Translations under genes and position numbers: made by a program
The notes under the pieces: model-generated
Seen by the model: only the letters and a program-made list of their open reading frames with translations
What the model was told of the DNA's origin: nothing
Database searches by the model: none
Part shown: positions 1 through 6,347 of the stretch, piece after piece
Layout of the letters: each line of letters begins with the position of its first letter
Position numbering within the stretch: the first letter of the stretch is position 1
Source: a bacterium
GTDB lineage: Bacteria; Patescibacteriota; Minisyncoccia; UBA6257; 2-01-FULL-56-20
Length of the DNA: 10,581 bases
Direction of reading: 5' to 3'
Assembly (NCBI GenBank): GCA_021813155.1
Contig: JAKALK010000031.1
Coordinates: 1 to 10,581 of the forward strand

Positions 1-531
1 ATCGTTGCAAAGATCGGAGACAGATTCAGCCGAGAGCTAGTTTCGGCAGCTGAGGCAGCGTTCCACTTAGCCTCAAAAACCTTCCGCGCAGAAAAGGCAT
101 GGGAATATCCCTTAGGCGGCTATTTCTGTATAGCCGACGGGATAACCGGAACCCCATACCTTACAATTCTGATCGGAGAAGTTGAAAACAGCAAGGCGGA
201 CAGATACTATGAGTTCTGCCGGGAAAAAGCGCAGCGTTTAGCCGCTAACCCCGACCACCTCTCTAGCTGGCAAAGCAGAGATGAAAGGACGGGACAATAC
301 GGCGGCGCCATCCGAGTAGGGAGACACATCCTCTCTTTCTCAGGCCTCCCCGAACTCGGAGATGAGGCTATCCTACTCGCTGCGAGCATGATGTGGTGCA
401 ACAGACTTGGTATGACCGAGCTCCTCAAACCCCTAAGTGAAGTCCCGGTGGTGAGTAACAATCACTATTGGGAGGAACTGAAGGAGAAAATCGAACTCGA
501 AACCGCTGTCGCCGAGCACGCTGGAACCTAA
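1..531 (+). CDS. Hypothetical protein, 5'-truncated; paralog of the gene at 706-1263
   Basis: The frame is open from base 1 to a TAA at 529-531, giving 176 visible residues; the start lies outside the window. I do not recognise the family. It is clearly a paralog of the next gene: a 45-residue ungapped core (window residues 79-123 against 82-126 of the neighbour) has 29 identical positions by hand count. Shared motifs are GGYFC near residue 39, HLSSWQSR at 86-93, GAIRVG at 102-107 and SGLPELGDEA at 114-123. No signal peptide or membrane segment is visible in what remains, so a soluble cytosolic protein is likely. The layout (a helix, short beta strands, a K/R-rich helix, then a GAIRVG/SGLP/DEA tail) vaguely recalls the GlcG/HbpS fold, which is only a guess. 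The gene is followed by a hairpin at 557-581 and is probably a single-gene unit. Confidence 0.85.
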   Translation: MVAKIGDRFSRELVSAAEAAFHLASKTFRAEKAWEYPLGGYFCIADGITGTPYLTILIGEVENSKADRYYEFCREKAQRLAANPDHLSSWQSRDERTGQYGGAIRVGRHILSFSGLPELGDEAILLAASMMWCNRLGMTELLKPLSEVPVVSNNHYWEELKEKIELETAVAEHAGT

Positions 532-556
532 AGCAATCCAGCCCCCAAGAACCATC

Positions 557-595
557 AGGGCCCGAAGCCATTTCGGGCCCTCTGCATTTCAGAAC
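557..595 (+). terminator. Hairpin element, copy 1, after the first paralog
   Basis: A 10-bp perfect stem (557-566 with 572-581, arms AGGGCCCGAA and TTCGGGCCCT) closes a 5-nt loop 25 nt after the stop codon. The following bases, CTGCATTTCAG, are not a proper T tract, so it is only terminator-like. Bases 558-595 match 1288-1325 at 36 of 38 positions. It could be an intrinsic terminator, an mRNA 3'-end stabilising hairpin, or a dispersed repeat of the REP type. Confidence 0.6.
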
Positions 596-644
596 TCCCA
601 CTTAAACCCTATTTATGCTTTCTATTTATTATTAACTCAGAAAT

Positions 645-674
645 TTGACCTTTATATTAGCTATTTGCTATTAA
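645..674 (+). promoter_or_regulatory. Sigma-70-type promoter for the second paralog
   Basis: TTGACC (645-650) is one base off the consensus -35 box. After 18 nt comes TATTAA (669-674) as the -10 box, directly preceded by TGC, which fits an extended -10 (TGn). Predicted transcription start is near 681, giving a leader of about 25 nt that contains the Shine-Dalgarno site. It follows hairpin copy 1, so the two paralogs are probably transcribed separately. Confidence 0.5.
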
Positions 675-691
675 TACATAGTACGAAACCC

Positions 692-702
692 AAAGGAGGT
701 GA
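692..702 (+). promoter_or_regulatory. Perfect Shine-Dalgarno fixing a TTG start
   Basis: AAAGGAGGTGA matches the anti-Shine-Dalgarno end of 16S rRNA throughout. GGAGG (695-699) lies 6 nt before the TTG at 706-708, an ideal spacing. This decides the start of the downstream gene. It is the only strong Shine-Dalgarno I found before any gene in the window. Confidence 0.85.
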
Positions 703-705
703 AAC

Positions 706-1263
706 TTGAAAACCGTACAAGCTCTACCCGGAATGTACGTTGAGGATATGATCGAAGTCATCAAAAGAACATTGGCTGAGGCATTTAAATTGTTCGGACG
801 AAGGAAGGATTGGAAAGGTCGTCGAGGAGGAAAATACTTCTGCGTCGCCTCGGGGGAACATGGTATCCCCCACTTCCTGACCATAATCGGCGAACTGCCA
901 GCCCTAGAAGCAATGAAGTATGCTAACCTTTGCCAAGAGAATGCAACTCGCTTAGCTGTCCATCCAGAGCATATCTCAAGCTGGCAAAGTCGGAACTCCG
1001 ACGTCGATCAACACGACGGAGCCATCCGAGTAGGCGACCACATCTACTCGCTTTCTGGACTACCCAAACTAGGCAATGAAGCGGTCATGGTGATTGTGTG
1101 TATGGTGCTCTACAGCTTCGACCCTGCCAAAACTAAAGCCATCCGCGAGATCCCCAAAATAAGCAAAAATCCCTACTGGAAACGCCTTGAGGGGAAAATC
1201 GACAATCTCGTCCAGTTCCACCGAGAAATCGCAAGCAGGCACATCGCCGGAACCAGAAGATAG
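706..1263 (+). CDS. Hypothetical protein of the same unknown family
   Basis: 185 residues, TTG start set by a perfect Shine-Dalgarno, TAG stop. I do not recognise the family and assign no function. Conserved with the upstream paralog are GGKYFC (41-46), RLAxxPEHISSWQSR (82-96), GAIRVG (105-110) and SGLPKLGNEA (117-126). The two copies have the same spacing between motifs. There is an N-terminal helix (about 12-31), a basic stretch (residues 32-43, rich in R and K), and no signal peptide or obvious membrane helix, so it is probably cytosolic. Invariant H89, W93, Q94, R96, R108 and E125 are candidate functional residues because they survive in both copies while flanks diverge; that is inference from two sequences. 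It has its own promoter at 645-674 and a hairpin at 1288-1310. The reverse-strand frames across its 3' half look like shadows. Confidence 0.85.
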   Translation: MKTVQALPGMYVEDMIEVIKRTLAEAFKLFGRRKDWKGRRGGKYFCVASGEHGIPHFLTIIGELPALEAMKYANLCQENATRLAVHPEHISSWQSRNSDVDQHDGAIRVGDHIYSLSGLPKLGNEAVMVIVCMVLYSFDPAKTKAIREIPKISKNPYWKRLEGKIDNLVQFHREIASRHIAGTRR

Positions 1264-1287
1264 AGCAACGCCTTCTCGTGCGCGCCC

Positions 1288-1325
1288 GGGCCCGAAACCA
1301 TTTCGGGCCCTCTGCATTTCAAAAC
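1288..1325 (+). terminator. Hairpin element, copy 2, after the second paralog
   Basis: A 10-bp stem (1288-1297 with 1301-1310, arms GGGCCCGAAA and TTTCGGGCCC, loop CCA) sits 24 nt after the TAG stop. It differs from copy 1 at only two positions over 38 bp, both G/A changes, and the non-pairing tail CTCTGCATTTCA is also kept. No strong T tract follows. Bases 1326-1460 beyond it hold no gene I can support. Confidence 0.6.
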
Positions 1326-1460
1326 ATTTTCTCTCCCTACGAAAAGCCAAACAAAAACCAACGGAATTTTTCCCGCCTCGGTTCGTTAATATAGGTGTAG
1401 AAGTTAAAATACAAGCGCTATCCTAGTGAAAACTTTTAAAGTGAGCTCGAAATAAAACAA

Positions 1461-1925
1461 CTACCCTTCAACAATTAGATTTCCCTTCATCCCATTCTTT
1501 CTGTGTCCCGCAACTGAACAGTAATACTCAAAGGTTCCCACTTTATTGGCAACAAATTCAATGGTTTCTTGTTCGCCCACCTGGAGCCTTTTTGTTTTAG
1601 CGTTAAACTCATCAATCACCCAATCATGAGAACCTTCTTCGTTCTTGAAGGTAATTTTTACCATATCTCCCTTCTTTACTCGGATCTCGTTCAGTGAAAA
1701 CTTAAAATTGCTTCCTATTACTGTAAATTCTTTAACCGCCCCTTTAGTCTCTGTACCCCCTCCTTGGCTAGGATTATCTCCAATTAGAGGCGGAACTTTA
1801 CTTAAATCGCCTCCGGCTGTGTTTGGAGTTGTTCCTGTTGCTGAGTTGTTGCTCTTCTTAGTCAGTAAGTATCCGCCCACAAGCACCACCACGACAACCA
1901 AAATAATTCCTAAGGTTTTATTCAT
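1461..1925 (-). CDS. Membrane-anchored cupredoxin (type-I copper protein)
   Basis: 154 residues, ATG start, TAG stop. Residues 5-22 form a hydrophobic signal anchor starting MNKT, with no lipobox cysteine visible, followed by a low-complexity Ser/Thr/Gly/Pro linker (24-60). The cupredoxin domain spans about 65-154. The type-I copper ligands are all in place: H100 (in SHDW), C136 (in YYCSVAGH), H141 and M146 (in NGMKG), i.e. Cys-x4-His-x4-Met as in plastocyanin-like domains. It should sit outside the cytoplasmic membrane and carry single electrons or bind copper. A promoter lies at 1959-1988, so it is probably transcribed alone, although a flavocytochrome and a cytochrome b5-domain gene lie upstream on the same strand beyond typA. 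Its redox partner is not shown by the sequence. No clear Shine-Dalgarno precedes the ATG (leader ends AGATAGAAAAAA). Confidence 0.92.
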   Translation of the reverse strand: MNKTLGIILVVVVVLVGGYLLTKKSNNSATGTTPNTAGGDLSKVPPLIGDNPSQGGGTETKGAVKEFTVIGSNFKFSLNEIRVKKGDMVKITFKNEEGSHDWVIDEFNAKTKRLQVGEQETIEFVANKVGTFEYYCSVAGHRKNGMKGNLIVEG

Positions 1926-1958
1926 TTTTTTCTATCTTTTCTCGACCTTGGTAAAACC

Positions 1959-1988
1959 ATTATAACACTCCCAATTGTTCCGAGACAA
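1959..1988 (-). promoter_or_regulatory. Promoter of the cupredoxin gene
   Basis: On the - strand, TTGTCT (1988-1983) is followed after 18 nt by a perfect TATAAT (1964-1959). The predicted start is near 1952, leaving a leader of about 26 nt before the ATG at 1925. It lies between the typA stop and the cupredoxin start, which makes the cupredoxin an independent unit. Confidence 0.6.
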
Positions 1989-2049
1989 TGTTAGTCTAAT
2001 TTGAGTGAATTTTACGCCCCTGTTGCCAACCCCTCTTTCTGGAACGAAA

Positions 2050-3876
2050 TTAAATAGAATTCTTTTCCTCTCGCTTGAATCTTTTTCTATCTATCTCTGT
2101 AAGTAAAGTCTTCCGAACTCTAATGCTCTTTGGAGTCACCTCTACCATCTCGTCATCTCCAATATAACTTAAAGCGTCCTCAAGCGTCAGCGTAAGCGGC
2201 ACTTCCAGCTGGTCTTGAAGCCCCTCGTTTTTCGCCCTGAAATTATTAAGCTCTTTGACTTTGCAAACGTTAACCGGTACATCTCCCGCTTTAGCGTTTT
2301 GGCCGACGACCATTCCCTCGTAAACCGGCGTCCCGGCGCTGATAAAAAGTTTTCCACGTCCCTGCGCCACCACTAACCCATAATTATTCGAAGCTCCAGT
2401 TTCGGTCGCAATTATCGAACCTCGAATCTCCGGCTTAATTTCTCCTTTATATTCTTCGTAGCCCAAAAAAATACTATTCATAATTCCGGTGCCTTTAGTT
2501 CTAGTCAAAAATTCGCCCCTTGTTCCAATCAACCCTCGCGTTGGCACCGCAAAATCAACATATACCGTTCCCGCATCCACTCGCATATCCTTCATAACCC
2601 CAGCGCACTTGCTCATCATTTCTATTATTACTCCGGAATAAGCCTCCGGCACCTCAATCGAAACCAACTCTACCGGTTCCATTTTTTTATTATTAATTTC
2701 TTTAAAGATAACTTCCGGTCTCGAAACTTCAATTTCAAAACCTTCGCGTCTCATTTTTTCGATTAAAATCGCCAAATGAAGCTCTCCTCTTCCCGCCACC
2801 ACCCACCGATCAGCCGCATCAGTCGGCAAAACCGAAAGCGCCACATCTGTTTCGAGCTCCCGTTCCAGCCGCTCCTTAATGTTTCTCGAAGTCGTATATC
2901 CTCCTTCTTTTCCTTTAAATGGCGAAGTATTCACGCCAAAAGTCATCTTAATTGTTGGTTCATCAATATGAATAATTGGCAATGCTATCGGGTTTTTAAT
3001 ATCCGCAATTGTCTCGCCAATCGAAATATCCGAAATCCCAGCTACCGCCACGATATCTCCTGCCGCTGCCTCTTCTACGTCAACCCGATTTAATCCCTCA
3101 AAAAGCATTACCGCGCTCAATTCTCCGCGCTTAATTTCCCCCGCACGATCAATGTGCGCCACCGCCATTCCCCGCCTTAAAGTTCCAGAGTAAAGTCGCC
3201 CAACCGCAATCTTCCCTTTGTAATTATCATAAGCCAAATTTACCGTTAGCATTTGCAAAGGATTTTTTTCATCCACCACCGGCGCAGAAAAATAACTCAC
3301 GATTTTCTGAAAAATCGGTTCTATATTTTTCATTTCGTTCAAATCCGCTTTCAATCCCGCCTTTCCCTGAATTGCCGACGCGTAAATCACCGGGAATTCA
3401 ATTTGCTCCTCGCTTGCGCCTAATTCAAAAAACAAATCATAGGTCGCATTCAAAACCCAATCAACTCTCGCGTACGGTTTATCAATTTTATTAATTACTA
3501 CAATTATTCTATGTCCTGCCTCAATCGCTTTCCTCAAAACAAACTTTGTCTGCGGCATCGGCCCTTCTTTCGCGTCCACAAGAAGTAAAACTCCGTCCAC
3601 CATTCGCATGATCCGTTCCACTTCTCCCCCAAAATCAGCGTGTCCCGGTGTATCTACAATATTGATTTTAACATCCTGATATCGAATCGAGGCGTTTTTC
3701 GAAAAAATCGTGATTCCGCGCTCTCTTTCAAGTTCATTCGAATCCATAATCAATTCCTTAACCGCGTCGTTTTTAATCTTGAAATTTTCCGACTGCTTCA
3801 AAAACGCATCCACTAAAGTGGTCTTTCCGTGATCAACATGTGCAATTATCGCGATATTTCTTAAGTCTTGTTTCAT
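2050..3876 (-). CDS. typA: Translational GTPase TypA/BipA
   Basis: 608 residues from the ATG at 3876, about the usual length for TypA/BipA. It is a ribosome-binding GTPase of the EF-G/LepA superfamily involved in ribosome assembly and stress adaptation. G motifs from that ATG: G1 HVDHGKTT (13-20), G2 RGITI (53-57), G3 DTPGH (75-79), G4 NKID (129-132). These are followed by the beta-barrel domain II, the EF-G-like domains (GRGELHLAILIEKMRREGFE, then the PEAYSG and RGLIGTRGEF regions) and the BipA-specific C-terminal domain ending near residue 590. A longer frame opens from a TTG at 3912, but the 12 extra residues have no family counterpart and would put a terminator-like hairpin inside the coding region. 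The ATG gives the family N-terminus (LRNIAIIAHVDHGKTTL). No Shine-Dalgarno is seen. The protein looks intact. Confidence 0.97.
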   Translation of the reverse strand: MKQDLRNIAIIAHVDHGKTTLVDAFLKQSENFKIKNDAVKELIMDSNELERERGITIFSKNASIRYQDVKINIVDTPGHADFGGEVERIMRMVDGVLLLVDAKEGPMPQTKFVLRKAIEAGHRIIVVINKIDKPYARVDWVLNATYDLFFELGASEEQIEFPVIYASAIQGKAGLKADLNEMKNIEPIFQKIVSYFSAPVVDEKNPLQMLTVNLAYDNYKGKIAVGRLYSGTLRRGMAVAHIDRAGEIKRGELSAVMLFEGLNRVDVEEAAAGDIVAVAGISDISIGETIADIKNPIALPIIHIDEPTIKMTFGVNTSPFKGKEGGYTTSRNIKERLERELETDVALSVLPTDAADRWVVAGRGELHLAILIEKMRREGFEIEVSRPEVIFKEINNKKMEPVELVSIEVPEAYSGVIIEMMSKCAGVMKDMRVDAGTVYVDFAVPTRGLIGTRGEFLTRTKGTGIMNSIFLGYEEYKGEIKPEIRGSIIATETGASNNYGLVVAQGRGKLFISAGTPVYEGMVVGQNAKAGDVPVNVCKVKELNNFRAKNEGLQDQLEVPLTLTLEDALSYIGDDEMVEVTPKSIRVRKTLLTEIDRKRFKREEKNSI

Positions 3877-3880
3877 AAAT

Positions 3881-3903
3881 AAAAACGCCCGCTCGGGGCA
3901 CTT
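3881..3903 (-). terminator. Terminator-like hairpin just before typA
   Basis: On the - strand the arms AAGTGCCC (3903-3896) and GGGCGTTT (3890-3883) form an 8-bp stem with two G-T wobbles around a 5-nt loop CGAGC. The stem runs into GTTTTTATTT and then the typA ATG. It is a compact intrinsic-terminator shape. It may end the flavocytochrome-b5 operon, or act as an attenuator for typA. Confidence 0.5.
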
Positions 3904-3913
3904 CAAATCCAAT

Positions 3914-3919
3914 TTTATA
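3914..3919 (-). promoter_or_regulatory. Possible -10 box for typA
   Basis: The - strand reads TATAAA at 3919-3914, inside CATTATAAAATT. No good -35 box is present at 16-18 nt (the best upstream run is TTTTCT at about 19). Transcription from here would start near 3907 and include the hairpin at 3883-3903 in the typA leader. Confidence 0.3.
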
Positions 3920-3955
3920 ATGATACCAGAAAACGCCTAGAAAATCAAGTCGTCT

Positions 3956-4519
3956 TTAATCGTCATCTTCCCAATTTCCAACTGGAACCGTTTTTGGATT
4001 CGGCACTGGTAAGGCACTCACGCCACCGCTTGCCGCTCCGCCAGTCACGCCCCCCGAGGCCGGCACGTTCAAGCTTTGATTCAAATCCCCAATGTAATAC
4101 TCCGCCAACATGGCATTAGCGCTGCCTGAATGGGGCTTCCCTCTCCCGTCCTTTGTATTATATGCCCCTGTTGCGTCCGTGCCGCAACTTGAAAGAATTT
4201 CGCGGGCACCGCCGGGATGTAAATCAATATAATTCGTCACATCGTAAATTTTCCCCGAAATCAAAAGCCAGCAGCTCTGGGCTAAATTATGTTTTGCAAG
4301 TTCTGTCGTCGATAAAACAATTTTTTGAATTTTAGGAACTGTATTCTCATTTCCTTTCACAGAATTTTGGGTATTAGCTGTTATCCTGCCACCTCCAGCC
4401 ACATCCGAAGCCGTCGTTTTGTTGTTTTTCGAGTTGTCGTGAACAATGAACCCAGTCGCTAGCACAGCTGTCATAATCATCCAAAAAATAAAAAGAGAGA
4501 CGGTAACTGTTTTTTTCAT
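3956..4519 (-). CDS. Membrane-anchored cytochrome b5-domain protein
   Basis: 187 residues, ATG start, TAA stop. An N-terminal hydrophobic helix (about 4-26) with a short basic MKK start acts as signal anchor. A Ser/Asn/Gly-rich linker (28-60) follows, then a cytochrome b5-like haem/steroid-binding domain (about 67-147). The signature HPGG is at 101-104 and gives the first axial ligand H101. The likely second ligand is H130 in KPHSGSANAML, followed by YYIGDL as in classical b5. The spacing of 29 residues is longer than in microsomal b5 but resembles secreted bacterial forms with an inserted loop containing CGTDATGAYNT. The tail (150-187) is Gly/Pro-rich and acidic (ends EDDD). Its start is 7 nt after the flavocytochrome stop with no Shine-Dalgarno, so translational coupling is likely. 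Inferred role: an outward-facing electron acceptor for that reductase. Confidence 0.9.
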   Translation of the reverse strand: MKKTVTVSLFIFWMIMTAVLATGFIVHDNSKNNKTTASDVAGGGRITANTQNSVKGNENTVPKIQKIVLSTTELAKHNLAQSCWLLISGKIYDVTNYIDLHPGGAREILSSCGTDATGAYNTKDGRGKPHSGSANAMLAEYYIGDLNQSLNVPASGGVTGGAASGGVSALPVPNPKTVPVGNWEDDD

Positions 4520-4526
4520 AAAATTT

Positions 4527-5837
4527 CTATTGCAGTTGAAATTCTTCCGAATGAATATTCCTGTTCGGAATCTTTTTCTCTCTGAATTGTTTTCTAAGTG
4601 CCTTCATAAACATCGGCGGGCCGCACAGAAAAATTTCCCGCTTTGCAAAATCAGTCGAATGTTTGCTTATAAAATCAGCCGATATTAAACCCCTTTCATT
4701 TGAGTAAAAAGGAAATATCCTAAAATTCGGTTTCTTTACCGCAATCGAAACAAGCTCTTCCAAAAAAATTGCCTCGTCCTTATCTTTAACCGAATAAAAT
4801 AAATCCACATCATAATCTTTCCCTTGGCTCGAAGCGATATCTCTCGCCATACTTAAAAACGGCGTAATCCCGATTCCTCCCGCTATCCAAACCTGCTTCC
4901 GGTTCAAAAATCTAGAATACGAAAACGCTCCAAAAGGTCCTTCAACCCGCGCCCGCGTCCCCTTCCGCAAAAAATAAAGCATCGCCGTAAAATCACCCAA
5001 AACTTTTATCCCTAGAGACAAGGCACCACTCGACGGGTTGGTAGTAATCGAAAATGGGTGCGATTCCCTCGGCACCCCCCCGTCTTCAAATCGCACAAAC
5101 ACAAACTGCCCCGGAATAAATTCCATCTTCTTGCTGGCCGGAGAAAGATTAACCGAAACCACATTCTCGCTGACCCGATCAACTCCTTCCACAATGTAAT
5201 CGTACTCCGTCCGTCTATTTAATCTTAAGACGGTTTTATACAAAAATACCCCCAAACCCACCCCAGCAAGACCCAACATATATACCCGAAGCAATATACT
5301 CGCCGAAACATCACTCGGGATAAAAAACATATGTAAACCTCCGATAAAGAAGGCGAGTCCAAGCCACTGGTGCGATAGTTTCCAGTTTTCATACCGCCAC
5401 CTCGCGTAAAAAGTTATCACCAAGAGCGCAATCATAACGAGTAAACTTATCTCTCCCAAAGTCACCGCCCAATCCGAAAAACCGAAAAGAAAACTAAAAG
5501 CAAATTTAACTGACGTCGGTATAAATCTGATTACTAGAAAAATCGGATGGCCTAAAAGCAAAACAAACGAAAGTCCCCCGACAACATGGTGGATAATATA
5601 CATCCGGTTTAAACCATTAAAATATTTTTCTAAAAACTTAAACCGGCCACTTAGTACGAGATTAATCGAGAAAAGCGCCATACCCGCCAAAGCGGTGAGC
5701 TGTCCCAGACTCGTCATCACAAGCTCAAAAGATCCAAACCTCATCGGAAGCGACTGCATCGAAAACCAAATCAAAACCGACACGGCTGTTAAAGCGCTAA
5801 TTAAAAAAACTCCCGTGCTCCCTAGAAAAATCTTCAT
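4527..5837 (-). CDS. NOX/ferric-reductase-like transmembrane flavocytochrome b
   Basis: 436 residues, ATG start, TAG stop. The N-terminal half (about 5-205) has roughly six membrane helices. H83 or H84 with H97, and H156 with H169, lie on two helices at 13-14 residue spacing, the pattern of the bis-haem four-histidine site of NADPH oxidases and ferric reductases. The C-terminal half (about 210-436) is a ferredoxin-NADP reductase module. It has PGQFVFVRF (242-250), the NOX-type FAD motif HPFSI (260-264), the pyridine-nucleotide loop GGIGITPF (320-327) and LCGPPMF (404-410). The predicted reaction moves electrons from cytosolic NAD(P)H through FAD and two b haems to an acceptor outside the membrane, such as oxygen, ferric or cupric ions, or the neighbouring b5 protein. 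Length and architecture resemble bacterial single-chain NOX proteins. The acceptor cannot be read from sequence. A possible internal promoter lies just upstream. Confidence 0.93.
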   Translation of the reverse strand: MKIFLGSTGVFLISALTAVSVLIWFSMQSLPMRFGSFELVMTSLGQLTALAGMALFSINLVLSGRFKFLEKYFNGLNRMYIIHHVVGGLSFVLLLGHPIFLVIRFIPTSVKFAFSFLFGFSDWAVTLGEISLLVMIALLVITFYARWRYENWKLSHQWLGLAFFIGGLHMFFIPSDVSASILLRVYMLGLAGVGLGVFLYKTVLRLNRRTEYDYIVEGVDRVSENVVSVNLSPASKKMEFIPGQFVFVRFEDGGVPRESHPFSITTNPSSGALSLGIKVLGDFTAMLYFLRKGTRARVEGPFGAFSYSRFLNRKQVWIAGGIGITPFLSMARDIASSQGKDYDVDLFYSVKDKDEAIFLEELVSIAVKKPNFRIFPFYSNERGLISADFISKHSTDFAKREIFLCGPPMFMKALRKQFREKKIPNRNIHSEEFQLQ

Positions 5838-5860
5838 AAGCGCGTATTAATACTACGCCA

Positions 5861-5866
5861 ATTATA
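5861..5866 (-). promoter_or_regulatory. Possible -10 box for the flavocytochrome-b5 pair
   Basis: A perfect TATAAT reads on the - strand in the 49-nt gap before the flavocytochrome gene, 24 nt from its ATG. No recognisable -35 box stands 16-18 nt upstream and there is no TGn extension, so support is limited. If real, the two redox genes can be expressed apart from the exporter genes. Confidence 0.35.
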
Positions 5867-5886
5867 GCCCAAAAGTTACTTTACTA

Positions 5887-6315
5887 TTATTGTGACGCCG
5901 GTCGAGGCATTTCCGGCCTAATCTGAACTGATTGTGCCGTAATGCTTCCGTCAGAATTCGCTGTTCCGCTTACCGAAACCTGTTCGCCCACTGCAAGGTC
6001 AGTTAAAGATCCGACTGTCGATTTCAAGACTTGTGTGGAATTTGAGACGAACACAATTTTAGATCCTCCGTCTCTAAGCTGAACCGTTATACTCTTATCA
6101 TTTTTGCTAATCAATTGCCCGCCTATAAAACCCCCACTCCCGCCTTGTCCTCCTCGCCTCATTGTTCCTGAAATATTTTGAGCTGCTCCAAAATTTCTTC
6201 CTCCTTGGGAAACATTTTGAGAGTTCTGACTACTTCCGTATTTTGTCCCGCCATAGAAACTTATTACCGCAACCACTACCATCACCACTAATAATGTAAT
6301 CTTGTCTTTTTTCAT
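5887..6315 (-). CDS. Membrane-anchored DUF5666-like small beta-barrel protein
   Basis: 142 residues, ATG start, TAA stop. The N-terminus (MKKDK, then a hydrophobic helix at about 7-21) is a signal anchor. A Gln/Ser/Gly/Arg-rich linker (27-62) leads to one small domain (about 63-133). That domain has alternating beta segments and the family features GGQLISKNDKSITVQLRDGG, a Thr-containing turn near 93-100, LAVGEQVSVSG (107-117) and DGSITAQSVQIR (122-133). It fits the DUF5666/OB-like family; its biochemical role is unknown. It lies 32 nt after the permease and 49 nt before the flavocytochrome, so it could belong to either unit. A related domain is encoded at the right edge of the window. No Shine-Dalgarno is visible. 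Confidence 0.85.
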   Translation of the reverse strand: MKKDKITLLVVMVVVAVISFYGGTKYGSSQNSQNVSQGGRNFGAAQNISGTMRRGGQGGSGGFIGGQLISKNDKSITVQLRDGGSKIVFVSNSTQVLKSTVGSLTDLAVGEQVSVSGTANSDGSITAQSVQIRPEMPRPASQ

Positions 6316-6347
6316 GTTTTTTATTCATTGGTTTATCGACCTTAACT

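Noticed and set aside
207..461. Reverse-strand open frame of 84 codons inside the first paralog
   Set aside because: It lies opposite a gene with a clear conserved paralog, has no Shine-Dalgarno or promoter, and its product has no recognisable feature.
1069..1361. Two overlapping reverse-strand frames and a forward frame (to 1426) across the end of the second paralog and its hairpin
   Set aside because: They overlap a supported gene or run through the hairpin element and show no domain or start signal; shadows of the GC-rich coding frame.
1355..1375. Weak GGGAA/TTCC stem with T runs on the - strand as the cupredoxin terminator
   Set aside because: Stem is only 4-5 bp with a bulge and lies about 90 nt past the stop; not convincing enough to annotate.
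2776..3093. Forward frame of 105 codons inside typA
   Set aside because: Antisense to conserved TypA sequence, low-quality composition, no start signals.
3877..3912. TTG-initiated N-terminal extension of TypA (12 residues)
   Set aside because: The ATG at 3876 gives the family N-terminus; the extension has no counterpart and encodes the hairpin with its T run.
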